Origin: Lineus longissimus
Taxonomy: Eukaryota; Nemertea; Pilidiophora; Heteronemertea; Lineidae
Length of the DNA stretch: 64,000 nt
Reading direction: 5' to 3'
Assembly (NCBI RefSeq): GCF_910592395.1
Contig: NC_088318.1
Span: 16,556,349 to 16,620,348, forward strand
In this document: in pieces, positions 1 through 14,200 of the stretch
Numbering within the stretch: position 1 is the first letter of the stretch
How the letters are laid out: each line of letters opens with the position of its first letter
Program-made: the position numbers and the translations under genes
Notes under the pieces: model-generated
Database searches by the model: none
What the model saw: the letters and a program-made list of their open reading frames with translations, nothing else
What the model was told of the DNA's origin: nothing

Positions 1-1632
1 ATAATATGCAAATTATTTTTTTATGAAAAAGGTGCAGGTGCTGGGGTGCGAAGCATTCAACTTGCAGTTTGCCCTAGTCTGAAAAATCCTTCCAGAAAGA
101 GATGTGTACATACCTGAAATCCATTGTAGCAATTTTGGCCCCTAAGACACTTGCTTTTACTCTGAATATGGACCTATGTGGAACCACCCCGAATAGAATA
201 TGAAAGTATGCAATCTATCCTTTGATCTTACCGATTTTTTGGGTTGTTTTTCACCAGTTGATAAAGCGAATTGGTAAGTCGCCCTGACGTGTCTGATGCA
301 GAGAACAAGAAGAACAGTATAAATAGGGCAAAGAGGACTGACACTATTCCACATTTTCATTATTAAGTTTGACTTCTGGGGAAAAAAGCAATTAACAAAG
401 AAATAAATTCATCTGGGCTTTTTCCAGGTTGTCGCCTCCTGGTTTCGTGGAAATACTAATAATTGGTTGTCAAGTTTTAAAAGAAGTGTTTGAATTGTGA
501 GTGCCTTTTCTTTCAACTAATTACAGTGGAATCTCCCTTAGCACCACAGAGTAACCCGCTGGTTAATTTACCTCAGCATTTAGTGCATATAGTGATGACA
601 TATTGCCCATGTTACCAGATGGACACAGTTCATTTCAGAAAAATTTGTCAAAGAGCACACATTTTGGCTGTTTTTCTTGCAAGGCAGCCTTTCTCCCAGG
701 CCTCAAGCAGCACTATCCAGGGCAGGCTGCTCGGTATGTTGGAAGGCCTGATAAGATGCTCGGCAATCTGGGGAACTGATTCTCGAGGGTGATTATATGG
801 GTAGCTCTGATTAACAAATTTGGAAGAAGTTTACTATTTAATGGGCAGCTGCAACAATTTCTTCCTCTTCTTCTTCTACATTCTGAAATAGATAATCCTG
901 GTTGATAAATGCCACCGGCTATCCTAATTGATCCGAGTCACCATGCTGCAAACAGCCAAATCTTTGCAGGCATTTTTGTACGTCAGAATTCTCCATGAAT
1001 CGCAAAAGTAGACAGGCGTGCAAACATTTTCAGGATTGGGTCTTGGTTACTGGTTTGATTGGTATATCATATAAATGTACCGTTAAATATATTACTTGAA
1101 TAAAGTATCATTCTCCGATGAAAGTTTTCTTGTAAGTTCTTTATCAATCAATCTATCAACCGAACATTCTTCCTCCATTTGCTTCTGTGCTCCAAATATG
1201 TGAAAAAGGAACATACTTTAGAGTACAGATTGATAGGCAACGATTCCACACAGAGGGGGTTAAATCTGGAGAAAAAAAGGTACATGTATATCCTTTTCAT
1301 AAGGCAGAAATTTTACAAAAAGAAAATATTCCCACGGTCAGAGCCAAACGGGATGAGAGGGTTAATGGAAACCATGTTCCAAGGAAAAAGGGAAAAGTTT
1401 CTTCATACGTTACACCTGCAATTTTATTTTTTTGATCGTGTGTAAAAGGTTGTTTATTAACCCTTGCAGCCCGTTTGCTTCAGACCGTGGGAATATTTTT
1501 TTTGTATGAATTTTCATCGTTTGGGAGAGTATTTACCTTTTGTGGCGATATTAACCCCATCTAGGCTGGTGACCTCTACTACACTGTCGGTCAAGTAATG
1601 CCGTATTGAGTGACGCAGTGAACCGAGTATAC
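1..1632. other. No supportable gene; 3' flank of the LDLRAD4-like gene
   Basis: AT-rich sequence with short open frames lacking family resemblance. The only structure noticed is a 50-base segment at 738-790 that recurs at 6449-6508. Confidence 0.5.
738..790 (+). repeat. Short dispersed repeat, copy 1 (copy 2 at 6449-6508)
   Basis: TTGGAAGGCCTGATAAGATG followed by CTCGGCAATCTGGGGAA...GATTCTC.AGGGTG matches CTGGAAGGCCTGATAAGATG with CTCTGCTATGTGGGGAA at 6449. A fragment (TGGCCTGATAAGATCTGATG) is near 55054. The family is not recognised. Confidence 0.45.
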
Positions 1633-1775
1633 AGTTTTCATCAGACTTGCAGACAACCCTTCCACCTGTCACTTAAAGAGGGTAATGACTCAGTCTATCG
1701 TCATTGAAACGATGTGTTGAATCATTACCCTTTTACATCACAGGTGAAAGGGCTGTCTGCAAGACTGACAAAAAC
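1633..1775. repeat. Long imperfect hairpin
   Basis: Two ~57-base inverted arms (left block CTTGCAGACAACCCTTCCAC; right partner CTTGCAGACAGCCCTTTCAC) with a loop of about 28 bases that has its own small stem. It could be a foldback element or a hairpin RNA source. No target duplication was identified. Confidence 0.45.
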
Positions 1776-3048
1776 CTACATCCCAGAAAAGGCCATGCAG
1801 CCACCACCCTTAAGTTTGCTCCAAGATAATGAGAAGTGTTTCATATTGCTGTCATTTCTAAACTTTCTCTCCAAATCATATTTAAAACCAACTTCAAATC
1901 AATGAAATCTTCACATCCTGTCCCACCGTTTCAATCCATTCGAAAATTCATCCCAAAAACAACTACATGAACTTAAAAAAAGGCCGGAGGTTCTTGATTC
2001 CCCTGTCTCTGATGATGCCTCAAGAAGACTTCAATCTAAGAGCCCACCCATCGGATATTTGCATATAAACAAATTTAGATCATTGCTGTAAAATCTGTTG
2101 TCATAACGTCGTGTTCAAATACGGAAGCCATTTTTGGTTTTGCTCAGAAAAAACGCATAAACCAATAGCTGGACCTCTGGCTGTTTGAGTTGTGTCTGGC
2201 AGTCTTCAGATGCGTCAATTATGGGCGTTTTCAGAGATTATTGATATTATGCCCGTCTTGAATGAGAACGATTTTGCAGGCACAGATCTGCGACTGCTAG
2301 ATCAAGAAACTCTAGGCTTTCCAGCATCTTAAGTAACTTCAATTAGATGTTCTTTTTCGCAGTCAATTTAATTTCACGATCATCTGTTGACGCGAAAAAA
2401 GCGAAAGTAAAAGGCTCAGGATTATTTCTTGGTTTACACTATCTGCTCTTTAAAGGCGGGGTCAATCACTACTGGTTTGTTGTTCTTGCTCATTGCTAGT
2501 GTTACCTCCCCACCCCCGGCCTAGGCCAAAGCCGCCCCATCTTTTTCAGAAATTTTCAATTTGTTAACATAATTTTGCCTCGGGTATCTTTTCAGCCAGC
2601 TACATGTATTCAGGAAGAAACAATAAACAGGGAGTTTATACTGGCACACCGCTAACTGCTTTTATTCCGATCCTGGTTTGTTTCATAAACTAGCAATGGA
2701 TGCCCGCTAACCTTTCCTACCTATTGATACCGTGAGTTATGGATGTTTTCGCATGTACCAACTAATGGAAATCCTCTATTAATTTTGTCTAATATCTATG
2801 CAAAGTAGCCTACAGTCAGTGGTTTCTATGATCTCTTCTGTATTGATCTCAGTTTAGTGTGTTAGATTAAACTCTGTGTTCAATGCCCTATAAACCAACC
2901 CCACTCACCTGTATGGTCCACCTGTATACAGTATATAGCATCAAATGGTAAAAGCTAGCAAGCCCCTTTTTCTGCATCGAAATAAATTTCGCAATGCTTA
3001 TTTATCGCGAATTATTAGATTATTTTGGCGGTGTCGAGCAGTAATTAA

Positions 3049-3234
3049 GGGTTGACCATAGGCACCATCATTTTGGCTAGAAGTTGAAATCCTAAAGTAA
3101 TTAGAATTACTTCAAAATGAATTGAACGCCAATTCCAAGGGGTGGAGTCTGTTCTCTGCAAAACAATGACCTTGAAATTTGTTTTTGAAAGTGTTCGACT
3201 TCTAGCCGAAATTGTGGTGCCTTTGGTCGAACCT
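3049..3234. mobile_element. Foldback MITE-like inverted repeat
   Basis: Arms of about 42 bases: GGGTTGACCATAGGCACCAT then GGCTAGAAGTTG on the left, and GGTTCGACCAAAGGCACCAC then GGCTAGAAGTCG read inward from the right. TA flanks both ends. The core is unique sequence with no coding frame. Confidence 0.5.
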
Positions 3235-3350
3235 TAGAGTAAGCAGCAAGTTTTGTTCAAATATATCTGCTTCAAAAGCATTGTGATATTTCTTGGCATA
3301 ATATGCTACGCCACAGCAGGGGCAAATGAATTCAACCCGACAGTTGGGCT

Positions 3351-3512
3351 GTGGGTTGAACGACCTCACATTAAAGCTTTAGCTTCATGCCTTTATGGAT
3401 ATAGCTGGTAAATAAGGCTGTTTCCTTTAAATCTTGGCATGAGGTATGGCGTTGGGTTGAACGACCTCACATTAAAGCTTTAGCTTCATGCTTTAAAGGA
3501 TATATAGCTGGT
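3351..3512 (+). repeat. Direct duplication of ~62 bases, 98-base period
   Basis: GTTGAACGACCTCACATTAA followed by AGCTTTAGCTTCATGC is present at 3355-3391 and again at 3453-3489, each followed by a GGATATAGCTGGTA variant. Confidence 0.6.
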
Positions 3513-4148
3513 AGGCTAAGGCATTAGACCAGGGACACCAGTAAAGATAAATAAATGAGCATGAAACAAGATGGCGTTTGGTTTGACGACGTTTGGTCCC
3601 GAGTGTTTCTTTTCTAACAATTGTACTCCTTATTGTATAATACATATGTCTTTGTTGTTGCTCCTCATGGAGGATTTATCAATAAATCATAATTATTATT
3701 ATTATAACACCTCATTGAATCTTCAGATTGTCATTATCTACCTCAGTTCTCTGGCAATGTCACTCTTCTGTGACAGAGTAATCTCTCAAAACTTCGAAAA
3801 CAATTTTTTTGCTCTGAATCTAATGATATTTTTTCATCTTTATTTGCTCACATGAAAGATGATGTTTGCCTACCAAGATCATTCTCGTCTGCTCCAAGAA
3901 AAACAATGTTTACATTTGATTATCAGATTACTTTGATTTGTCTAATGGCTGCCATCGTCTGCAGCAAAATATTTGCTATCTTGTTTGGTCGTGTATTTCG
4001 GACAGTGTGTCTGCTTCCACGAATTTGATGTGTTTGGTTATAGTATTTTGGACAGGAGTGGACCTATTGACGCTGGGCCACACCACGGTCTGTTTCCATA
4101 TGATTTTGGTGTGTTTCGTTGTGGTGTTTAGGATGGGAGTGATGGCTG

Positions 4149-4440
4149 GCCAGTCACACCCGAGGTAAAGAGTATTTTGCAGGCCACTCATATGCCAGGT
4201 ATAGAGTATTTGCCTGGCCAATCACACCTCAGGTAAAGAGTATTTGGCTGGCCAATCACATCCCGGATATAGAGTATTTGGCTGGCCAATCACACCTCAG
4301 GTAAAGAGTATTTTGCAGGCCAATCACATCCCGGATATAGAGTATTTGGCTGGCCAATCACACCTCAGGTAAAGAGTATTTTGCAGGCCAATCACATCCC
4401 GGATATAGAGTATTTGGCTGGCTGGCGAATCACATCCCAG
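4149..4440 (+). repeat. Minisatellite of ~34-bp units with CCAATCA boxes
   Basis: Alternating 33- and 35-base subunits such as GGCCAATCACACCTCAGGTA then AAGAGTATTTTGCA, giving a 68-base higher-order unit. Six subunits have an intact CCAATCAC and three are degenerate (CCAGTCAC, CCACTCAT, CGAATCAC). Confidence 0.75.
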
Positions 4441-5532
4441 GTGTGGCTAAATTCAGCTGTAAATCAGTAAATGAAATTCAAATTGTTATTGGAGAAAAAT
4501 GATCCAAAGGCAAAAACTAGCTGGCTGCACATTCAAGAAGAACAACCTATAGTGGCTATTTGGACATTCCACATAGCCTCCATAAACCACCATCCATCCA
4601 CAGAAATTTAATTGTGAGAATACCATTATCTTTGGGGCATGGACAACAGCCTATATCGAAAATTTCGCAAATTCGCCATGATGAATTGTTCTAGACATTC
4701 GGCATTAAATGTTTTTTATTTTTATTCAGGTTCTTTATTATGAATGTTTTATCAAACTAGGTAATGGGGCCATTGCAAAAAGTTGTGTAATTCATAATTC
4801 ACGCTCTTTATTTGTATTTGATTCCATTATTCTATTGTCAGTAAAGTGTCATATTTTCATTAAGTGGGTCATGAATATTAACCATTTCCTGGAGGCTGAC
4901 CGAATCACCTGACCTCGACAGATTTAGGTAAATATGTCAAATACTGAAGAATACTGGCTACTGGTGGATGAGACAGCCCATTCATGCCGATCTAGCATCA
5001 TTGTGCGTAGATCCATATGATGTCCATAGGATTTTATGTTCTATCCAAAGAGGTAATGGTCAACACTAAAAACGAATTTTGGGAAGCGACATAAATGCCT
5101 GGGTTAATTAGAGGATATTTATTGATATCAATAAATAACACTTGGCACATTTGAAATGTACTGTAGGCCAAACTTTAATGTTATTAAAAATATATTTCAT
5201 GCCAAGTTATGCTGAAACTTCAGATTGAATAAAACTCAAATCTGAGAAAAAATTAGGCCAGTATTGAGAGCTTCTAAAGGATGCAGGCATTTTCTTCCAA
5301 TGACTTCTATGAGTTGGAAATGACAGCCCTTGCGTTGTAATTCACATGAAGCCATTTGAAATGAAAATTCTCACTTACCAATCATATAAGTCTCTTTCTT
5401 TTTTCCAGGTTCGCTCTGTGTGCGGTGCCTCTATAGTTGGGTGCCAACTGGTATGTTGGCCAAGTGAAAGTCTGCCTTTGGCAAGAGAAGAGAACTCCAA
5501 AGCGACTGGTGAAAAAACGAAATGCAAGTTCT

Positions 5533-5585
5533 TATATAGTGCTTTATCCTGTACAGCTGTAGCTGTCTCAAAGCGCTTTGCATCC
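5533..5585 (+). repeat. GCGCTTTG-type interspersed repeat fragment
   Basis: TTATATAGTGCTTTATCC followed by CTCAAAGCGCTTTGC. A similar pair, TACATAGTGCTTTTCC and CTCAAAGCGCTTTTG, occurs at 53630-53670 after an AATAATAAT run. This pairing is common in short interspersed elements of marine animals. Confidence 0.35.
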
Positions 5586-8091
5586 GATCGCCAGTGTAAT
5601 CCAGATTTTTTTCTGTAGAAGCCGAGGAGTGGATATATTGGGTTGCACTAGGCCAGTGTCACTTCAGGCCAGTACCAAGTACCGAATGGCTCTGGCCGTG
5701 CTTTTTGAACTGACAACCACTTGATCGAACCGAGTGTCAGCAGAAGGAACCACCAGGCAAGAATTTCCAGGTTTGTAGTCACATGTATAGGACTTACGTA
5801 CCTCCAAAACTCGGACAGGTTTGAAGAAAAAACTAATTCAATTCAAACAATAAAGTTAGAATGTACTTTAAAATGAAGTTGGCAGTTCTATCAGCCCACT
5901 CGAAAAGACTGCTTTCTGTATATAATATTCAAGTTCAATAATAACAATCGATGAAATGTACTTTAGAATGTAGTATTTACATATTTTATAGGCCGGCTTC
6001 CCTCAAGCGCATTCTGCATCCAATGAATCGCCAAAGTGATAAAAAGAACTGTAATTTTTATCGTGGCTAAAATTAATTGACGTGTAAAAGGTGCGTTTAG
6101 GTGGAAACCAACTAGCCAGAACTGTTGTAGACAGGTTCAAATGGTCAGGAAAAAAGTTTAGGTTATAACGAATATAAAATTTTCCATGAGTTTATCAATG
6201 TCTAGACTGTGTTGATGGGTAAATTCCAGTGGAACTGGCGCATTGCCAGACTCGGTGTTGTGCAGGAATGCTATCTGCTCATTTCAGTAATTTGGATTTT
6301 TTAACAAAAGCAAGGAATTAGGGAGGGCACCAATAACAAATGCGTTGAATGAGCTGGCCCAAAGATTATATTCACATTCCCGAAACTTGATATTTACTGA
6401 GACCTTAAAAAAATTTGCCTCACTGAGATTGATTTCCAAAACTCGGCAAGCTGGAAGGCCTGATAAGATGCTCTGCTATGTGGGGAATAGATTCTCCAGG
6501 GTGGAAGGTACTGTCACCTTGATAGGCTCAATGTCTGTGGCTCCAGTTCATGGTAAATCCTTCTTGGAGATGCTGCCCAAGTTGGCCTTGGTATGTTGAT
6601 TCCACCCAGCGTGAGCTAGGAGAGGTATTGCATCCGACCATTCTTGCTGCCAAAGTCGGTAACATTCCGAGGACCACCTGACAATACCACGTTGAAAAAT
6701 ATAACACGACAAGCGGATTTAAAAATGCAGCATCTTTATTTTATGCGATTCAAAAACGATGACCTTCGTTGAGGACTTTTAGACAATTCATCCCCTCATG
6801 GCCAGATGACGCGTAACAATGACCAACAGAACAGAGGCAGTGTATGGTCGACACTACAAACAGGAAAACATCCCTTCTTGGCCCGAGAAAGAGAACACAC
6901 CTATCGTGGGTCTCATGGTGGAAAACATACCGGAGCGACATCTTTCTGGGCCTCAAAATAGGAAACACTCTCATTGGGCCCCAAGTCAACCACCTGCCTT
7001 GGCATATTCCACACATAAATCTAATATGGAATTAAATCCCAGTTATATACAACAATATTTTGATCACTTTAAAGTTGAAATATGCCGGCAGGGAGCGACA
7101 CCAAACTGAGGGCACAGGACTAATAAGCAGATGCGGTTGTGGACCAACAGATGAATATGATGTAGAAAACACATCGAAAGCACTAATGTCTAGTTCACCT
7201 CAAATTTGAATGATAATGATAATATCAAAATTACCGGTATCATTATTATTATTATTATTACACATCAGCTTGTGATTATATCATGTGCCATAATTGCACT
7301 GCACCATGCTAACTGTTATCCCTCCATTCCCATTGGACATCCAGCAAGCATTTAATGATATTATGCAGGTAGACAACCCATGAGCCATTCCCATTGTCAA
7401 AAATCAAGATTCTGTTCATTTAAGCAAGTAGTCAAGACAACATTTTAGATGGCATTATCTTCACTGCAATGATGGGAGGGTCCACTGGTATGGTGGGACT
7501 AATGCGCTCTCCACCACATCAACAGCCACATACACCAATAAAGTGACTGCTCAAATTCACCCAGATCCAGCAAACTGGGTATGTGCGTGAAGACAGAATT
7601 TTTAAAATTTTGTGACCTTATACGTCTTTTTTCCGACTTTGACTGGGTTTTTCTCGATAGGGTCACATTTTCTCATTTTCTTTTCATGGGAGAGTTCATT
7701 CTGTGCATTAGAAATGACAATGTTTACCAGTTTGATGCTTGCATTCGGCTCCCAAATCGTGGAATAAAATGGTTGCAAGCATGACCCAGTTTACAGAACA
7801 GCCAAACTTGCTTTATCAAGTTTCCGGGACCAAGGTTTTTCTTCCAATTGTTTTGTGATCACATTTTGTTATATATGTAGTTCACAAGACTGTAATGAAA
7901 TAATGTTTGCCGGAGACTCCAAACAAATAGCTATACACAAATACTTTGTTAGAAATTGTCATAAGACGTTATTGTTGTGGTCTGTCACATGAAAGACTTT
8001 GGTATAAATTGAAACTGCAAGAACGTGATTTCATTCTAAAAGGAGGATGGTCCACAGGTTATTAATTTAGATTGAACTTCAACCCTTTCGC

Positions 8092-8279
8092 TGATGTGGC
8101 AGCCATTTTTCGGCCGAGAGGGTGCAACCAAGTGCAGGTGTATTAATATTTTAGATGGGCATGATGTGCTATGCACGTTTCCTGCAAGATATGGGACCAT
8201 GATGTGCTACGCACGTCACCCGTACAATATGGGATCATGTACATGACGTGCTATGCATGTCATCTGCAGCGAAAGGGTC
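8092..8279. mobile_element. MITE-like element with CCCTTTCGCTG ends
   Basis: ACCCTTTCGCTGATG at the left matches ACCCTTTCGCTGCAG read inward from the right. Inside are three imperfect tandem copies of CATGATGTGCTATGCACGT-like sequence. Related end motifs occur near 52118-52130 and 56560-56608. The CCCTTT ends recall piggyBac, but no TTAA duplication is present. Confidence 0.45.
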
Positions 8280-11200
8280 AGCATCTAAACGGTTATAAAT
8301 TTTCTGCCGGTGTAAAGTGCACCTTGAAAACAAAACAAGTTCAATGAACTTAATTGCTACCTTTTGACTGTACATGAGTGATAACCATGCAGAACCTTGC
8401 ATCAATCCAATCCACTTATCGAGTGGTCAATAGCAAAAATATATGAAAAGTCACATTGTACCAATTTACATGATTCAGAACCAAGTTTCAGCTGAACTTG
8501 AACGTGAAGTAGCAGCACATCCTATACAGGACGTCCGTGTACGTATACTTAAGTAAGGGTGACACACACTCAAGTCACAATCACATCCAACTTTTTTTTA
8601 ATTTGATTCGAAATTTTTTGAAAGTTTTCTAAGGAATTATTAAGAACCCTAGCCAGACCTATAGTCTTTAATGCCCATAATTTCGTTTCATATAAAATAA
8701 ATGCCATACACATCGACTTTCCATTTCTTAAGACCTGTTTTCCGCAGTTAGCCAAATCACTTTTGTTTACTTTCATTTAATGACATCTTCCATTTCCATT
8801 GTTTCAAGAAACATGTAGTAACCTTCCCACTCAAAAGAAATCAGAAATCAACTACGGAAAAATTCACAAAACATAAGCTCACTCCTCTGTCAGACTGTGG
8901 GTTAAGATATTAGGAAATTCCTAAGGACCAAAGAATACCACCAAATTACACTTTTCCTGTTTTCAGATTCATCCATCAGAAAATGAGCGATTCGACCCCG
9001 AGTTGAAATGAAGAAAGTGTACTCGGCATATGGAATGAAATTGGTAAATAAAGATACAGGTACAGTTAATTTCTCCATAAAATACAATGAATACGCAATG
9101 CATTTGTCTCCCATTCATTTGATAACTTCAGGTTTTGAAGTCAGTCTTGATTTGCGTTCTTCTGATTACACTCTAGACAACCGCAATGGATTCTCTCCTA
9201 AACTGTCAACACACCTCCGACATAAAATGTTTAGGAAAACTGCGGGGAGACCAACAGACACTTGGTATGTTTGGGGGTTTGAAAGTTTCCAGAAGCTGTA
9301 CACAGGCTGCATACCTTTTGAAATGTTGTGGTAATGTTGAAAATGTTGAACCTCCCCAAGCACCTTGAAAGCTCCATTTAGTTTTATTTATTTATTCGTA
9401 CACGTAGAGAACAATTAATAAACAGGTGGAATTTTGTGCAGGGTGCCTGTATACATGTGAATAATTTGATTAATCATCCATTGTTAACTCAACTTTTTTT
9501 GGACTGCACCACTCATATACATAATTTCAATCATTCACAGACCAACTCACACAGAAACCTCACTCTCACCAAATACACTCGAAACCCGATTTCGGCAGCA
9601 CAGCAGTCTGCTAAAGCGATCTGTTAGAGATGTGGTAGCACGACCATTTGTTTTTCAATCCATCTGTCTACCTCTAAGTAGGTAAGATTAAATCAATTTA
9701 GGAGGGGGCGCCCAGAGTTACAAGCCTGTAAGAAACTGACTTATATGACACGAGTGCTGTACAATCTCTGTAAAAGAGTTCTGACATTACTTGCAGTTTT
9801 TGGAGATTGAACCTCTGCCACATTGGCTTTGTTACATTGAATATATTGTCCAGCTTTCTGCGGGACTGTCGTCAGGGGTTGCTGCCCATCAAAAACCAAA
9901 CGGTCACTATACAACACCCCAGTGGCAGAGGTTGAAGGAAATACGCCCTACAGAAATAGGGAAGGGGAACTACAGCCAACCTGTGAATCTGAAAACTGTT
10001 CTTGTCCAATTAAATGATGTTTATGAAATTAAATGATTACAATTAAAGCATCTGCAAACAGTTTTAACAGGTAACACTGGTTGAATGCTGCATTACAATT
10101 TAGGAGGATCTGAACACACTTCGGGAAATTCACCCATCACTGACACACTCGGAACATGCAGTCTTTCACACTTTGGTGCAGCCACCATGAGATGCTGGAA
10201 TAAATGTTTTTTTAAAATTTTGGACACGATGCACATCTGCTAATGGAAACTTTCAAGCCGTTGGGACACAAACACAAAATACCGTAGGGGGGGGGGGGTT
10301 CTTGTCTGTCATGAAAATAGTATAACGATGGGAGGGGAAGATAAATAAATAAAATAAATACTAAACTAAGACATCCTCATCATTGATAACAAATTTCATT
10401 AAATCTTTGATGTGATAACTGCAGAAAGCCGGGCGACACCAACAAATTCTTCATCAACAACAGAATCTTGCAACCTGGATATTTATCAACCAAACTTTTT
10501 TGTGAAATTATAATTCAAATTCGATCAATGATTTTTCAATATCCATATTCTTATTTGCTTTTTAAAACGCGGCAAAAATCCAGCCTGGATTAAACAAAAT
10601 TGTCACTTTTTATAAACATGGTTAACTGGGGAAGAAACCATGAGATACTACATCACTGAGGTTACCTTACATTTTTGTGCTTTTGTCATCGGTCTTCTGA
10701 AAAATACGGCAATACTGCTCACTTATTACCTCTTCTACAGTTTCATGCAGACTCTCACCCGAAGACAGACTAAATGTGTACACTGACGCAGCAATACAAA
10801 ATCAGACTCCTTCGTTTCAGGAACTGTTTTCGTGGTTGTTCCAATAAACCTCATGTCTGATAGAGAAAGCCACAGGCATTTGGAAAAAAATACCTTGAAC
10901 TGCATTTAACCATTTTCAATGTCGGGAGTTCGTTGTAGTGACTTTCCATCCAGGTAATAATTTCACATAATTCTTGCATGTCGCAAAAATTTCTAGAAAA
11001 ATGAAAATGGTCACCATTTTATATTTGGCGGATTACGAATTTTTGTTCTGGTTTTTCCAAAAAAGGGAAGATATTATTGGAGAAGTTTGCAAAATTTAAA
11101 CACCACTGAAAATTGGTCTGTTTACAGAATACTGTAGTGTGTCAGTTCATCTTCAATCAGTTCTGTTACTGTAAAATTTCAATTTGGAAGCATAATTACG

Positions 11201-14200
11201 AGGAATTTCATCGGTCTGATCAGTCTTTTTCTCGCTCATCACAATCTTGTATGGTGCTGTGATAAATCCTGTTTATTTTTGCGGGCCAGGGTATGCAGGA
11301 AAACCTCCCTTTCAGATTTTGTTTCCATTCATTTCCGCAAAATAGTTCATTTTCCAATGACAAAGCCACTGAGCTGAAGATACTTGCGCCTCGTCTAAAA
11401 GTTCTGATCATGCCCCTAACGCGTAAATATTAGGCTCACAAAAATAAAGGGGTCGACAGTATCAATATTCATTCCAACACAACCACTTTGTTTTGTGATG
11501 TTGCCCGGTTAATCGTTCTGAAAAAAACAGTGCTCGACTTCGACAAATCTTCAAGTTAGCGATTCTGAACAAGAAAAGAGTAAAGGCAATATGATACACA
11601 ATGGACCTGGCAGGACTTTGTCCTCCTCGAATGGAAAATTAGCTGAAAGCAACTAATGAATGACGATCTCACAGCGCACATGAAAGCAGCGCATATAAAA
11701 ATTAGTAGAAACAACACTTGGGGGTGATGGTGGATGCGACAGCCTGACACCAATGCTAACACTTTCCGCGCTGATGACGCAACAAAATGTTGATATACCT
11801 CGGTATTCGCATGAGGACTTGTCTGACCATTTTAAGTACAATGGGCGACATGTGACCGCAGTTTGGCGAATTTTTAATCAAATACCCACAAAACAGATTA
11901 TCAATTCCTGTTTATTGTCTGTTTTTCTTGGGGGTGGGAAGACGTCCTTCACAGACTTTCCAGACTGTGGCACTCCACAGAGCCCAGAGAAGGTGAATAG
12001 TCATTCTTAAGTTGTTTACAGATTAAAAACATTGATTGATAGCAAATGATTAATTATCTCTTTATCAGTAACTAATTATCAATATTGAATGAATTATTAG
12101 TTAATCAATCATTCCATTAAAAGAACTCATCGGAATCACAATTTCTCAAATCGGAATTCCCAAATTATTATTCCCAAGTGAATACCATCGGTACCATTGG
12201 TGCCCCTTATTCAAACCGAAAGTGTCGTAATCAAAGCCTCCCTCGAAATAAATAAATAAACGCTGTACAGATGGAGGGCTAAACACAATGACATCACCTT
12301 GCATGGAAAATTAGAAATATATAAAACATATTTCTTTTCCATTAAGTATCCTCTTATCAACATTTTAAAAACCAATAGCAGGTACGCGCCAGTCTCCATT
12401 CACATCTCACGACTGGACAACTTTGTATCTTTACTACAAATTGCGATATAAACCGACGTGTTTTACACGCCAACGAGTTCCACGACTTAGGAATATGCAA
12501 ATCAGACTAGAAGTCATGACCTTCAGAAAACCGCTTCAATATTAATATCTTTTGAAGCGATGTTCTTAAGATCGGACTGAATCCACTATACCTCACTGTC
12601 TGTTTGATCATCAGATGATCGCTTACACAGGCGAGGCAAGTAGTTGAAATGAAACGGCGCATTACATGCCAGAAGTCTCTTGTGGTATTACATGTACAGA
12701 TATATACATATACGTACAGACAGCCCGAATCGCGGGCCTGTCCATCAACATTACAAAAACATAAAGATTTTGCAGCCAAAAATAACACATGCCCATCCTA
12801 AGACTAGTTTCTGCCCCAAACTTTGAGCAACATGGACACTTCGGTTAAACACCACCAACACCCCCTATAACTGAGATCTGGAACACCGCCGCTTTCATTT
12901 GCGCTGAAAGGCTTTGTAATATGCTACGTAACATCATTTTTACGCCGTGTCATGCTTGCCATGAAGGGAAACCACCAATTAGCTTCGCTCAAGGAAATGT
13001 CTTGATGCCGCTCTTCCGTTTAACCTCGGGAGCGGGAGGTCCTAAAAGAGTTTGTAGAAATATCTGTGTCATTCTAACCCGAGATGACATTCTGTATGCA
13101 CTCACATTACAATACACTAGCAGGTATTTGGAATTTTTGTATTACATATATACATACATAATGTGGAGGTCATAAACGAACCCTAAATTCAAATCTACGG
13201 CACGGAGGATGCCCGGTGCGACATGTGGAATATGGAGGCAAATCATCATTAAACTGACAGTGGAAGTCAACAAATAATTCTGCCAATTTACTTATTTCCA
13301 TTTCAAAACTACAACTAAAACGACCCTGATGAAGCCCCTGCACCACTCATTTTAAGTCAATTTCAATGATTTTAATGTCAAAATTTGTTCAGTTGTCGTA
13401 TACAGGTAAAACGTGACTTCATATTTCACTCAAAGCACCATACCAGAGCCAAGTGCAAGACATGAATTAAGGGTTCGTCTGCGACCGATAGTGATGTGGA
13501 CTTACGATAAGCACCATATAACACACTGCCAGCTCTGTCATGAGATTCACAAGATGGCCCACTTTTGACCACGGGAAACCTACACCACGTACACACTGCA
13601 CAGCATTCATGTCGTCAGTTTTGGATGAAACTTTCGAGTCCAACAACCGTCGGCAGGCAAGATCTTCCCCAACCAGTCGTGTGTAACAAAATCACAGTTG
13701 ATGAGGTTTCTTAAAGTGTCACAGTAACCATGCCTTTTTGAAAAATACCACAAACATTGTGATTATTTAAATCATCACAACTTATACTTTATGATAATGT
13801 AAATTCATTAATTAAAAAAAAACCTAACGGTTGTGACTTTTTAAAAATTTCACTCTGTACGTGATTTTTCAATGAACAAACATGACTTCAGTGACTCTTT
13901 AAAAATTCTACAGTTTGTGTGCATATTCCTCAAGATATCAGAACTGATTCCAGTGGTAAAAATGCATGCTCTGATATTTTGAGAAACCGCAGTTCATGTA
14001 ATGTCTTGATCATTTTACGGACTTCAGGACTTGTTCTAAAATTTCCAATCCTGTCACGTCGTGTAGAGGCTTTAACACAGTATTCCACATCCACGTTTAA
14101 AATCCAAATGAGAATTAACGCCTTCCTGGATTAAAAGTGATGTCATTGCATAATTACATCTGCCGTTAATTTTGGAAGTGGCCGCTAATCCACCAAATAA

